64,000 nt of DNA from Stichopus chloronotus (lineage: Eukaryota > Echinodermata > Holothuroidea > Aspidochirotida > Stichopodidae), in assembly GCA_021234535.1 (NCBI GenBank), contig CM037838.1, positions 31,721,969-31,785,968 of the forward strand, read 5' to 3'. Below are positions 41,201 to 48,600 of this stretch, one piece after another; the stretch's first letter is position 1; every line of letters begins with the position of its first letter. Position numbers and translations under genes: made by a program. The notes under the pieces were generated by a model. It had not been told where the DNA came from, made no database searches, and worked only from the letters and a program-made list of their open reading frames with translations.

Positions 41201-44200
41201 TACATACCAAATATGTGATTGTCCACACTTCCCTTCTTGGGAAGGCTTTGCAAACACTCACACATATGTATACAAGATCATCCAGATTCGACAATACTTA
41301 CCTTTAAGAAACCATTTTATAATAAAGTCAGGCCATCTCAAGGTGGGTTAGAAAGTCGAGATTTAAAGCCTTTTCTACTCCATGACCGATAGTCTACTAC
41401 TCATGTCATAATGTAAACCTATAAATATTGCACCGGTATGGTACTGTTCCATGAAAGTGCTCACTGGCACATTGCACAAACCTAACGTTGCACAGAATCC
41501 ATGCATGAAATACACATCTGTGTACCATTAAATGTTCAATTACATTGCACAGAATTCATAATACAAGTACTGGGAGATTGTCTTATTCCTGAAGTTCCCT
41601 TTGAATATAAAACTAACATACGACAAACTTGAGACATTGATTATAGTAACAAAATTATAATATCATCAAGTAGCAATTACTAATCCTCCAGTCCAGTGCA
41701 CTGTGCATGCATCCTAACTGGAATGGGGGTAAGGCTCAAATGGTGCTTAAATCATCTCTCACATGACAGCTAAAATTGGCGGAAGTCTATTTCACTCTTG
41801 TGGTACCTCCTCCTAAGAAATCCTGCTTCAGGCAGAGGTTCCTGCACTATCCCAGACATGCCGCAACTGCTCCAGTACCAATTTCTCGGTCTGACCGGTC
41901 TGACAGGTCTGACCGTTACGGCTTACCTGTGTTCTTGTTGAAATTTCCAAAGTTTTGTGTAGACATCAAAGGATCTTGCAAAATATGATTGCCACTGGAT
42001 GTTTCCATACTGTGGGAGATCTCTGTAATTATGAAACAAAGTATGACATTACAAAAATCAACTTTAAAGGAGCAAATGAAGTGGTAGAAGTATATAACTG
42101 TTCAAGTGTACTTGAATCAGTTCACGATCAAACACCAGAAATTCACTTGCACACTTATTATATAATGTACTAAATGCAGTGACCTATTCTAGCCAATTGC
42201 ATTATGTCTCACAGAATTCCTTAGTAACCATGCTGAGTCAAAGCCACTAAAAATGTTTTGATACCAGAACCACACTACGACAAAAATGTAGGAGTACAGT
42301 ATCTTACTATCAACCTAATTGAATAAGATCAATCAACACCATGATATTTCTAAATGTGTGTCTTTTGCAATAGCTGCCATTGATTCTCTTCCATCACTCT
42401 TAGTGAGCTGACACTTGTTGTTGAATCTACAAAATTTAAAAGAAACGCAACTTTTTGCCAACCCCCCTTGAAAAAAAAAAATATTGGCTTTTCGATGACC
42501 CCAGAGGGCAGGCACTCCGCTATCTGTATTTGAGCTGCATGTATCTAGCATTGAAATATGACTCTCATGCCTGCAATTCATCAACTAATGAAAAAAGAAA
42601 AATCATGTATATTAGAAGTGGTACTACATGTCAGTGGGACTGAGGTGATACCAGAATCATAACAAATTACGCACCCTCTTTTATTCTTTTCTTTGGGTGC
42701 TTTTTTGATTAACATGTGGGCACATCAGCACCTAGAAATTGGGAGGAGGTGGAGGGATTGTTTCTCTGAAAAATTATGTTTGTTACTACTAGCAGGACTA
42801 CTATCTAATCAGAGTGCCACCGTTGGTTGGTGCAGAGCATGAAAGAAGCTTTTTACTTCTCAAAAGCCCCAGATGGCAGACAAAAGCACTTTGCAGGTGT
42901 ACTTGAGCTGTGTGTACCCAGCCTTGAAATAGGGATATTCCGTCGGCAGTTGTTTGATTAATGCTTAAAACATTCTGTGGAAAAATGGTTATGGTGTACA
43001 TCGCTCTTATTTAGAATATTTATGCTATCATAAAGTCCAGAAAAGTTAATTCAACTGTTGTTGCATTCTAACCATAACATTTCTTTCTTTTTTGAGAGAG
43101 AGAGAAATTTTCAACTACCAGGTAACCTTTGACATAATCTGGTGCAATATTTTGCATCTACTGCAGTTTTTGCTCGATAAAATGGCAAGCAATATTTGAT
43201 AGGAGGTTGAATTCATGAGATGAGTGATATTTGACCTGGAATAGAGTTGTATGGGAGGAGGTGTCCCCCACCCTCTTCTTGAGAGATTCTTCACCTAGTA
43301 GGTGAGGCAACCCCACACCCCAGTCATGATGGCCTTGATAAGATTTGATTGATTACCTTTGAAGGAAAGAAACCATACAGTACAGTGAAATAGCAGATTT
43401 GTGCTCAGTCCCTGAGTAGTAGTTTTCTATGCAGGCATGGATGTAATTTTTACTCTCTAATGGATCAACTAAAATTTGTTGTTTTGTTGCTTGTTTCTCA
43501 TTTCAATATTTTGACTTTAAGACATATGTAGAAGACATCAGGGCTTTGGTATTTATGAGGGTTCTTGACAGTGTAGTTTTCCTGCACTTACCTGGAACTA
43601 ATAAATTAAGTTAATCATTAATGGTATCATTCCTTGCAAAACAAAACATAGCAATGTTAGGAATACCCCAACCTACCTCTTCCACTGTCTGCATCCAGTT
43701 TTCTTAGAAATTATATAATACAATGAGCTAATTAAAAACCATCCAATCTTTAAAAACTGCAGAAGACTGCCACACTATATTTGCTTTTTTATCTAAAGGT
43801 TCTATTGACCTTGAAGATTGATTGATTGAAGATTGGAACGTTCCAGAGTTCTCTCAGTATACCAGCCAAAAACTATGTGATGTGCAACTTAACAACTACT
43901 GTATTTCAAATATCAACTGCTTGCAACTCTTTTCGTGTTACAATAGCACCTTATTTTTGACAGAGCAAATTTTGACTGCTACCATATGAATGGCTACAAA
44001 TTGTTGACACATTTCATAGCTCTAAGATGAAGAACAAAAGGAACTGGAGAGGAAACTCTCAGATCTTTTTTTATTCAGATAGTAAACCCTGGAGAGTTGA
44101 CAGGTCTCATATCAGGTCATAAAATGTTAGCTCTGACTGAAATAAACATACACTAGGGAGAAACCTGTTCTGTAACTTTTGATTTCCATCATATATGTTT

Positions 44201-47200
44201 AGCTGTCTCCATCTTTTTTTTCATTAACAAAATGAAAAATGTAAACATTTGTATTTATGTTCTATGGTAGTTTTAAAGGATGTTAGGTGTGATACACTCA
44301 TAACTTGGCTGGGCCTAGCTGCCCTTCTGCTTGTGCTACAGTGGTTGCAGCAGCCAAACTCAAGGAACTCTTATAGGAGTCAGAAATACGGGTAGTTTGT
44401 AGCTCGAAGTGCGATCAATTCACTGTCACTCAGCTTGATCACAAAATAAAACCAAGAGGAACAAAATAATTTATAAAATGCCATTACTTTTGTGTGCATA
44501 AGTATTATTTTTACCTTTGGTACAGTTTATTGTAGAATGATGTCACAGTGTTGGTATGTTTTTGAGCATGCTTACAGTACATTTTAATCGTGAAAGGGGA
44601 TCAAAGTGCATTCACCTTCACTAGAATACAGTACTGCTATTCTTACTTGCTTGGAGTAAAAATAAAAATGAATTGGCTATGACGCATTTATTACTTGATT
44701 TGAGTTTGGATATTTATGAACTACAAACTTACCTGTCTCCATACCAACCTCCCTCCCTCCCTACACTATATAAAGTGCACTCTCATTTCCAGACCTGTAT
44801 TGAATATGTGTCAGATTATCCTAACTTCATGTGATCATCTCTTTATGCTTGCAGTCAAGGTTGGGTAAGGCACAACGAGTACTTGCCCCATACCACTGGC
44901 AGCACCCGAGCATTCAAACATAATTATCAAGGTTTTGCTTGTTACCTTGGCAGACTTTGCAGTGCCTGCATTGGTCTTTGCCATCCTACTGATCTCAGAG
45001 CTTACAGCTCTGCAAGTGATAGACTATTAGAATAAATTTGTTTTTTGCTGGCTCATTTGTGTGAGTACATTACCAAAGAAACACACATCAGGTGTCAAAC
45101 TGATGAACTTCAAAGTGATCCAGTCTTAGTTGCCTATCCAGCAACCATCTCTTGCTTGTTGCATGGCTCTTAGCCTCTACACCTCTCTCCAGAGAAAAAC
45201 CATCTTGCAAGTTTTTTCATGCGCAGTTTTTTCCCAAGGAGGTAATCCTCCATTAGCTTAGGCTGCTTTTCTGGTTTGTCAAACTAGAAGGATGAGGGCA
45301 GAATTGCGTTTAAGTGGGTATGTCAGGTATGGTCTTCAAAGTACCACAATAGAATCTAGCACATGTAAGCAAAATTTTCAAAAATATCCAAACTTCACTG
45401 AACATGCTTTGTAGATATGTTCTGTGTGCACAAGTTGAGAGATTCACATTGGGCATTTTAGTCACTGATACAATGTCCAAAAAAATTATGTGACATTGCT
45501 GGTTGAGCAACTTTGAAGCATGAATAGTATTCAAGGGCTCTAATTACTTTACATGCATGATTAGGGTATACTGGGAGTATTACTGTATGAGTAATTCATT
45601 TAATGAACATCATGACCATTAAGCATTCAAACATTTACTGCAATTAACAAAATTTTGCAGTAACAATTCGTTAATATGTGTTTTTGTTCTGTATTTTGGT
45701 GTTGCCTCGATTGAGTGATCCAAATAAAATGAATTTTCAAATTATGGTTGCAACACACAACACATGTCTCAGATGCCTATCAGGAGGTCTATCATGAGTC
45801 AATCTTTATCTAGAAAGGAGCAAAGAAAGAACAATTAATTACCAAATCTAAGAATAGTGTTTTTGTAAACAAAACGAATGTTGTCTTTCCTCTCTAAATT
45901 GTACTATGCAAGCTTCATCAAAGATATTTTGGTCACAAATTTGGCAATGTTTGCAAATTTTTAGTTCAAACTTAGGCAGAAAATTAAAAATCTTTGGCAT
46001 GAGTAACATATTTACTTTGAACATCAAAATGATAAAGCCAATTTATAATGGGAGTTTCATGAGTCCATCATTTAACACCCAGGATCATGAAATATTCAAA
46101 GATTTACTAAAAATTCAAATTAAAATTTTAAGATTTAATAAAAATTTGCAGTTATAATTGATTAGGTATCTCTCCTTTTGTGCCTAGTTTGGTGATGACT
46201 AGATTGAGCAATCCATGTAAAATGAAATTTGAAATGGTGGTTGCAATGCAGTATCTATGAAGTAATGTTGAGTCAATCACAAGCAAACAAAAAAGGGGAA
46301 AGAAAAACAATTACCACAATTAAGAAATGATGGTGTTTAGGAATAAAAAAGGTCTTTCTTTCTAAAACTGTAATATACAAGCATCATTAAAGGCATTTTG
46401 TTCACAAATTTTGTTAAAGTTTGAGACTTTTTCATTCATACTTAAAAATATTGCTGTTTAACATTTGCTTTGAACATCAAGAATGATGAGGCAAATACTG
46501 AAATTGTTTTTGATATTGTTTGAGGAATATACATTGTTTACATTAATTGACAACTCTTCGCATCTACACACTGTGCTGGTTTTAAGAATGCAGTGGTCGA
46601 CTTACTAAACTAATGGACTCACAATTAATAATAATACCCAGTTTTTGCAAAACGCAAAACACTAAAGTCCCTTTGGTCCCTTTTCTTCCCTAAGAAAAAA
46701 AAAATAGAGAAGGTGACAAGTCATTGACGGGAGAAAAGGTAAGTTTTAAGTACAAGGTCTTGAAATTTTTGAGTGTTCTTGCTTCTTTGACTTAAACTGG
46801 GAGGTTAGTCCAGAGACAAGCAGCAGAGTATTGGAAAGAATGGTGACCATGTTACTTTGTAGAAACTGGAGGAGATGCAAGTAGCAGTTTAGAACTGGAA
46901 CAAAGGCAACAAGATGGAGTGTATTCTTGGATAAGATTTTTTATATAGGCAGGCGCAGAGCTGTGTAGACATTTAAATGTCAGCAAGAAAACTTTTTAAG
47001 TTGATCCACAACAGGAAGCCAGTAAAAGGCTGCAAAGGACTGGAGTTATATGATTATTTAATTTTGTAAGTGTGACTAACGTAGTAGCTGAGTTCTGGGT
47101 GTGTTGTAGTTTCTTGAGACGAGAATATGAAAGTATAGCTGTTTTTGGTATCGTTTCACTGACATTCATTATAGGTCACCCTTACACTGAAATCGCATTG

Positions 47201-48600
47201 TGTCTACAGCCTTACTGATTGTGCTGGCATTTAGAACACAGTGATAGGTCCATGATTGACTCATAGTGGCATGGAAGCCCCTATTTTTGTGCAACAAAGT
47301 TGGAAATAACATGTATTTTTCCAGTTGAGGATAGAATGCAATGGAAAAGGACATGCACACTGACACTTTTGACAGCTTTTCTTACCACCTTTGAGTTGAA
47401 ACTTTCAGTTGATTCTAAAACATTTGAGGGGACGATAAAGTTGACATCTCATCACCCTATCAACATTGCATTCGTTCCAATGCTGATGATATGCAACCTT
47501 TTTAACTACAAAAAAGAAGGTGAGCTTCGAACTAGACACATTAAGTATGCTTGAACCTTTCTGCTACTAACAGAAATATGAGGCTGCGAACGGAAGGACT
47601 TTTGAGGTGAAATATGACGACTGCATTCAGTAGGCTAGGCCTTTTCTGTCATAAAACCAAAACTAAGGGTACAGACTCATATATCAAAGGTAAGTTATCA
47701 TTTCAAGTGAAGCATTTTCACCTGAAATTAGGTCTTTGAAGCAAAAAAGTTGTGGGACAGTACAGAAATGTCTTCTGCAGACTGCAGTTACACTGGGATT
47801 CTATGAGTCTCTGACTGCTCTTCCACGTCAGCCACCTGCTTAGTCAGGTGGCACACAGGTGAATACTGTTATCTGTTGCCACACACACAAAGACCTCATG
47901 ACAAATTTCACAAAAGTATAGGATTAGGCTGCACGAAAATAGGGGATTGTACTATACCATACTTACTATTAATACTATGCCTCATAGTCATACTAACGTT
48001 AGTCATGGTAATACTATACGCACAAATGCTAGTAGGGAATCATGTTTTCAAGTGTGGGAAATTGGGAAATTCAGAAAAGTTTTCCGACACTGCGAATAAC
48101 CCTCTCTGATTGGTTGAATAGTTAGCCTATGATGGCGTTAAAAGAAGAAATGCGAAATGCAGGTTTGTCATACTATTTCCGTACGATTTCTTTTCGTGAA
48201 AGTGGTCCATAGGCTATGGAACATACTGTCGCACTAACGTTAGCCTAACTTGGTTATTCCCTTTAGTCCTTAGTGTAAAATAATTGAATGATTGGCACCA
48301 GCATAATCAATTCGGACCCGAAGAAAAATAAACTTCTATGTTCTGGCTGTCCTCCAGGCCTAAAATCATGAAATATCATGAAATGTAACTCTACAGTGAC
48401 AGGGATAACAGCAACAGGTGAATACAGGTGAATAACGTTGAGGCCTAGGTAAGTAACTGTTAGCGTTACTGAATTAGTAACGTTGAGCACCTTAGACCAT
48501 TGAATAATTGTTTTGACTTTTCCAGCAAAAAGACGAACTCTTGGACAATTTTCTTCTCTTCTGCTGAAATAGGTTGCTCCTCTATGACTTTCTTATCCAT
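11066..48600 (-). CDS. SCAI: SCAI, transcription repressor; complete 14-exon coding region
   Basis: Spliced coding sequence of 1671 nt (556 residues plus stop), assembled from 14 exons whose phases all agree: 48491-48600, 41927-42022, 40556-40642, 35333-35431, 28962-29058, 27585-27683, 25514-25666, 24981-25073, 20571-20666, 19783-19946, 17166-17247, 15201-15450, 12792-12892, 11066-11209. The order of conserved segments matches vertebrate SCAI from end to end (SKQLFNGLR, DVYTKLWKFQQ, YGLKRWQIGEIASK, VKKLRYYAR, LSLKDALIIGNC, VKFSELT, HKYLLYKPTFSQ, ELPQDGALLIYLSA, HPGDLYLFTRQPLF, NLFGQPLVSLMSP, FFGDDFLRLL). From the literature: SCAI binds MRTF/SRF in the nucleus and represses its targets downstream of Rho-Dia, and also acts in double-strand break repair. 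The vertebrate protein is about 50 residues longer, mainly at its amino end. An in-frame TAA directly precedes the ATG. No frameshift or internal stop is present, so the gene looks functional. Confidence 0.95.
11210..12791 (-). other. SCAI intron 13
   Basis: Bounded by AAG|GTGATT and CTCCAG|GATT. No repeat family from elsewhere in the window and no nested gene were recognised. Overlapping open frames of 60-90 codons around 12300-12700 on both strands are short and unlike any family I know. Confidence 0.75.
12792..12892 (-). CDS. SCAI: SCAI coding exon 13
   Basis: Acceptor TGTTTCAG, donor AAG|GTGATT. It encodes (D)VAFKQFFGDDFLRLL followed by ILRFCFCHITLKYHRGFK, matching the vertebrate QAFLQFFGDEFLRLL segment almost residue for residue. 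The first codon GAT is split, with G from exon 12 and AT here. Confidence 0.95.
13085..13300. repeat. Tandem repeat around ATACAGCATGCT
   Basis: Four to five diverged units of about 50-60 bp containing GAAGATACAGCATGCT and GCTAGCTACAGCATG, alternating with GGACATTTTGCTGGCTAC. GCATGC and GCTAGC palindromes recur in each unit. Confidence 0.8.
14335..15090 (+). repeat. 145-bp DR1 repeat block 3
   Basis: About five diverged monomers in SCAI intron 12, opposite to the gene's transcription. An exact DR1 core lies at 14361-14373; others read TGACCTTTGAACTGCACC, AGACTTTTGACCTCCACC and TGACCTTTGATCTTCA. Conserved side words are ATGAGATCTGTCCAAGCTT and GAGATATCATGTTTACAA. Confidence 0.9.
15201..15450 (-). 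CDS. SCAI: SCAI coding exon 12
   Basis: Largest coding exon. It opens after an A-rich-complement polypyrimidine tract and CTCAG, and ends TTG|GTAAAG. It encodes NFPNLFGQPLVSLMSP, then LFTVFLHSSLAGF, the ELWKNCLAMVNKIL helix and VRSKTI. The vertebrate counterpart reads NFTNLFGQPLVCLLSP ... GSLFTLFLNNPLMAF. Reading on through the donor would reach a stop at 15148, so the donor and not that stop is the natural end. Confidence 0.96.
15495..15790. repeat. Degenerate ATTGCTTGTGAACATTTGC array
   Basis: Two near-identical 31-bp units (ATTGCTTGTGAACATTTGCAATAC and ATTGCTTGTGAACACTTGC) lead into weaker copies built on CATTTGCAA / AACATTTACTG. The first units overlap the polypyrimidine side of exon 12's acceptor region. 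Confidence 0.6.
16425..16565 (+). repeat. Dispersed repeat A, copy 2
   Basis: Counterpart of 2560-2700 in the same orientation, with ACAACATGACATGATATCC and ACATACCATAATGGCTAG as the best-preserved words. Here it continues with GGTGCGTCCTCTCAAGAAGGG before the shared GATATCATGTGAGGATTGGCTT. Confidence 0.6.
17166..17247 (-). CDS. SCAI: SCAI coding exon 11
   Basis: Too short to appear as a long open frame. It is bounded by CTGTCAG and AAA|GTAAGT. It encodes (C)IHPGDLYLFTRQPLF, then LIIDSPTSDAFK, matching vertebrate CLHPGDLYPFTRKPLF. The cysteine codon is split TG|T with exon 10. Confidence 0.96.
17248..19782 (-). other. SCAI intron 10
   Basis: Bounded by TTG|GTAAAA and TGTCAG|TATTC. No transposon from the window's families was recognised. 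Near 18543 there is GCTTAGCAGCTAGGAGG followed by GGTTTGATCCCTGG, resembling the T-arm of a tRNA-derived SINE. Open frames up to 145 codons (18964-19401, plus strand) show no family resemblance. Confidence 0.7.
19783..19946 (-). CDS. SCAI: SCAI coding exon 10
   Basis: Acceptor GCATGCAG, donor TTG|GTAAAA. It encodes ELPQDGALLIYLSADA, then KGEDIAYDMGGVATNS and a basic, variable stretch ending KDAN(C). The vertebrate segment is ELPANSVLLIYLSATG ... YDFGGVLTNSNRD. It ends in phase 2. Confidence 0.95.
19947..20570 (-). other. SCAI intron 9
   Basis: Bounded by AAG|GTGAAG and ATGCAG|GAACTG. It contains a G-tract at 20322 and otherwise nothing recognisable. Overlapping small frames on both strands have no support. 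Confidence 0.75.
20571..20666 (-). CDS. SCAI: SCAI coding exon 9
   Basis: Bounded by TTGTATTTCAG and AAG|GTGAAG. Its 32 codons encode SQKPIRRNNPHKYLLYKP, then TFSQFMTYLSTAMK, matching vertebrate KPTRRENPHKYLLYKPTFSQL. Phase 0 at both ends. Confidence 0.95.
22680..22860. repeat. Decayed outlying units of the exon 8 satellite
   Basis: Two or three units reading CACACTCAGTGTTCTTACTGGCAACTCAGACAATAATTGGTCTG and GTACTCAGTATCCATACTGCAATCTCAGACACTGACC. These are clear but diverged relatives of the main array 1 kb away. A further weak unit is at 21958-22012. Confidence 0.7.
23752..24980. repeat. Minisatellite bearing exon 8 edge and donor copies
   Basis: About twenty units of 50-70 bp built on TACTCACAGTGTTGTTACTGCCATCTCAGACATTA(C/T)TCAGTCTGTCCCTT. 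Two main variants alternate (ACTCACAGTGTTGTT and ACTCATTGTGCCATT), giving a higher-order period of 306 bp: 24059 to 24365, 24247 to 24553 and 24294 to 24600 all repeat at that spacing. On the minus strand each first-type unit reads GAGATGGCAGTAACAACACT|GTGAGTATC, which is the end of SCAI exon 8 with its donor. Nine extra ACTCAC words (minus-strand GTGAGT) lie at 23824, 23878, 24059, 24176, 24247, 24365, 24553, 24671 and 24796. The plus-strand open frames of 63-123 codons here are by-products. Confidence 0.95.
24981..25073 (-). CDS. SCAI: SCAI coding exon 8
   Basis: Acceptor CTCTCAG, donor ACT|GTGAGT. It encodes VKFSELTLDMYHMLQTLERE, matching vertebrate VKFSELTVDMFRMLQALERE, then a lineage-specific PTLSRDGSNNT. 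The last ten codons (about 24981-25010) are homologous to the adjacent minisatellite unit, so this exon's end and donor are shared with the satellite. Phase 0 at both ends. Confidence 0.94.
25074..25513 (-). other. SCAI intron 7
   Basis: Shortest intron, CAG|GTAAGC to CTCTCAG|GTC. No repeats recognised. Confidence 0.85.
25514..25666 (-). CDS. SCAI: SCAI coding exon 7
   Basis: Acceptor GTGACCAG (weak pyrimidine tract), donor CAG|GTAAGC. Its 51 codons encode ADQLVTVLDEKSRHVTVTNR, then a variable part and MGHLSLKDALIIGNCQQQ. The vertebrate counterpart ends GQLSLADALIIGNCNNQ. Confidence 0.94.
25667..27584 (-). other. SCAI intron 6
   Basis: GAG|GTGATT to GACCAG|GCTGAC. No repeat family recognised. 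A 114-codon frame on the plus strand (26333-26677) lacks any family resemblance and I do not call it. Confidence 0.75.
27585..27683 (-). CDS. SCAI: SCAI coding exon 6
   Basis: Acceptor CTTCTAG, donor GAG|GTGATT. It encodes ELKRFVDEYKSTPDVDDGPE, then WGLVLGEVEAFIE, matching vertebrate VEWNLVLQEVAAFIE. Phase 0 at both ends. Confidence 0.94.
27684..28961 (-). other. SCAI intron 5
   Basis: AAG|GTAAAT to TTCTAG|GAGCTG. Most of it is an old, decayed block of the DR1 repeat family. Confidence 0.8.
27860..28760 (+). repeat. 145-bp DR1 repeat block 4 (old)
   Basis: Five or six strongly diverged monomers: GTGATCTTTGACCTCCATAAACAAGAACAG, GTGACCTTTGACCTCCATAAAA (exact DR1 at 28177-28189), GTGACCATTGACCTC and others, joined by CTTCTTGAGATA and AGCAACTTCCC words. 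It ends with a reduced ACACATGCCATATACATGCC tract and ATGTAGATTCAACAAGAAATCAATAAT, the same tail order as block 1. Confidence 0.82.
28962..29058 (-). CDS. SCAI: SCAI coding exon 5
   Basis: Acceptor TGTGACAG, donor AAG|GTAAAT. It encodes SELMVKKLRYYARNIAVCLL, then LRLMDKVKELSK, matching vertebrate PELVVKKLRYYARFIVVCLLL. It starts with one base (T) completing a Gly codon begun by GG in exon 4. Confidence 0.95.
29290..29620 (+). repeat. 145-bp DR1 repeat block 5
   Basis: Two to three monomers with an exact core at 29514-29526, flanked by GAGATATCGTGCTTACAA and GAGATTTGTCCAAGCTTC. Confidence 0.88.
30805..31695 (+). repeat. Dispersed repeat E, copy 1
   Basis: Starts ATTAGGCTACAGCAAAAGTC and ends AAGCATGCGGCTTGGAATTTT. 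It is collinear with 35557-36575, but that copy has about 85 extra bases in the middle (around 35830-35920). Shared landmarks include GTAGCATGCATGCACTGTGTACACT, TTTGCCCTG(G/A)(C/G)AGCAGGAGAACACTG and a CAACTTGTAGTAA(C/T)GA(A/G)ATGAAAAC block. No coding content seen. Confidence 0.9.
31720..32037 (+). repeat. 145-bp DR1 repeat block 6
   Basis: Two monomers; the first core is decayed (TGAACTTTTATCTCCACC, about 31741), the second exact at 31886-31898, 145 bp later. The last one runs GAGATATTGTGTTTACATGGTAGGGCGTTATGGACATACA directly into the CATA microsatellite. Confidence 0.92.
32038..32254. repeat. (CATA)n microsatellite
   Basis: About fifty-five tetranucleotide units, with CCTA and CACA interruptions in the first third and a perfect run from about 32142 to 32249. 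It sits exactly where other copies of the DR1 element carry a CA tract, and is followed by GGTTATGATTATCATCGAAGCCAAAA, the element's tail. The long HTYIHTYI frames on both strands are artefacts of it. Confidence 0.97.
32255..32925 (+). repeat. Tandem family F, left part
   Basis: Diverged units of about 127-147 bp built on ACCACAATGCTAATTTGACAAAC, ATTTTGCATGATT, AAAATGG(T/C)CCA(C/T)ATGGG and CTGAACA. Two starts are at 32708 and 32835. The right part of the same array resumes at 34661, beyond the inserted 1.7 kb element. Confidence 0.8.
32926..34654. mobile_element. 1.73 kb inverted-repeat element rich in TATCGATA
   Basis: Bounded by a perfect 12-bp inverted repeat, TAAGCAGTAGCG on the left and CGCTACTGCTTA on the right, followed inward by GATATT and AATATA. 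It splits tandem family F in two. Both ends contain nested TATCGATA-type palindromes. The interior (33585-34260) holds four to five diverged copies of a unit with AAAACGATAAAATATAGACTTTT, ATAGTCTC and AAATATCGGCGCAATGAAAATA. No transposase frame is seen, so it would be non-autonomous. The flanks CTAA and TTAA could be a decayed TTAA target duplication, which would fit piggyBac or Kolobok, but this is uncertain. Confidence 0.72.
34661..35010 (+). repeat. Tandem family F, right part
   Basis: Units starting CCACAATGCTAATTTGAC at 34709, CCACAGGGGTAGTGTGAC at 34841 and CCACAATGCAACCATG at 34988. They are clearly related to those at 32708-32925. Confidence 0.8.
35030..35225 (+). repeat. 145-bp DR1 repeat block 7 (single monomer)
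   Basis: Exact core at 35050-35062, followed by CCACCAATATGG, CAACTTCCCTTCATTGA, a reduced CACACACTGAGACACACACGC tract and CATGGGTCCCTTTGCTGGTGCAAGGAACCAAAAATG as tail. It lies about 110 bp from exon 4. Confidence 0.85.
35333..35431 (-). CDS. SCAI: SCAI coding exon 4
   Basis: Too short and interrupted in other frames to appear as an open frame. It is bounded by CATGCAG and ACTGG|GTAAGC. It encodes (Y)LRTSETNYLHEALSFYSA, then IRERGYFSKVSKET(G), matching vertebrate YLRTSETSYLNEAFSFYSAI. The opening Tyr codon is split TA|T with exon 3. Confidence 0.96.
35557..36575 (+). repeat. Dispersed repeat E, copy 2
   Basis: Longer counterpart of 30805-31695 in the same orientation, 4.75 kb away. Exon 4 lies between them, so they are not the LTRs of one retrotransposon. 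The extra segment around 35830-35920 is either an insertion here or a deletion in copy 1. Confidence 0.9.
38490..39065 (+). repeat. 145-bp DR1 repeat block 8
   Basis: Four monomers with cores at about 38534 (CGACCTTTGGCCTCC), 38666-38678 (exact), near 38800 (TGACCTTGGACATTCACC) and near 38938 (GTGACCTTTGACTCCC). It is followed by a short ACAAACACACATACGTG tract. Confidence 0.9.
40556..40642 (-). CDS. SCAI: SCAI coding exon 3
   Basis: Bounded by TTTTTTGTTTCAG and TACTA|GTAAG. It encodes (R)EVLENVYGLKRWQIG, then EIASKIGQLYYHY(Y), the most conserved stretch of the gene, identical to vertebrate SCAI over YGLKRWQIGEIASKIGQLYY. It starts and ends in phase 2. Confidence 0.97.
40643..41926 (-). other. 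SCAI intron 2
   Basis: AG|GTAAGC to GTTTCAG|AGAAG. It contains a small DR1 repeat copy (41080-41260) and nothing else recognised. Confidence 0.8.
41080..41260 (+). repeat. 145-bp DR1 repeat block 9
   Basis: One and a half monomers: GAGATATTGTGTTTACATGGTTTTCACAATTTGACC then AATGACCTTTAACCTCACCAAAAAC, one change from the DR1 core. It ends in CAAACACTCACACATATGTAT. Confidence 0.85.
41927..42022 (-). CDS. SCAI: SCAI coding exon 2
   Basis: Bounded by AATTACAG and ACACAG|GTAAGC. It encodes (R)DLPQYGNIQWQSYFAR, then SFDVYTKLWKFQQEH(R), matching vertebrate RDLPQYGQKQWQSYFGRTFD. Both flanking Arg codons are split AG|A. Confidence 0.97.
42500..43330 (+). repeat. Dispersed repeat C, copy 3
   Basis: Shares with copies 1, 2 and 4: GAGTGCCACCGTTGGTTGG, CCCAGATGGCAGACAAA, GAGGTGATACCAGAATCATAA, ATCTGGTGCAATATTTTGCATCTACTGCAG and GGGAGGAGGTGTCCCCCACCC. 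Confidence 0.75.
45600..46510. repeat. Tandem duplication of about 470-490 bp
   Basis: The first half (about 45610-46080) and second half (about 46080-46510) share ordered words: GATTGAGTGATCC / GATTGAGCAATCC, AAATGAATTTTCAAATTATGGTTGCAA / AAATGAAATTTGAAATGGTGGTTGCAA, CAAGCTTCATCAAAG / CAAGCATCATTAAAG and CTTTGAACATCAA. Diverged, old duplication. A 75-bp unit may also be nested in it. Confidence 0.75.
48491..48600 (-). CDS. SCAI: SCAI coding exon 1 with start codon
   Basis: The ATG is preceded immediately by an in-frame TAA, so it is the first possible Met of this exon. It encodes MDKKVIEEQPISAEEKKIVQ, then EFVFLLEKSKQLFNGL(R), matching vertebrate TDFCYLLDKSKQLFNGLR. The amino end is shorter than the vertebrate one and acidic rather than basic. 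The donor AG|GTGCTC is weak beyond the GT. A further upstream non-coding exon is possible but not visible. Confidence 0.93.

Larger units (their letters stand above)
42023..48490 (-). other. SCAI intron 1
   Basis: AAG|GTGCTC to TTACAG|AGATC. It holds dispersed repeat C copy 3 (42500-43330), a tandem duplication (45600-46510) and several kilobases with nothing recognised (43.4-45.6 and 46.5-48.4 kb). The open frames there are short and unsupported. Confidence 0.75.
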
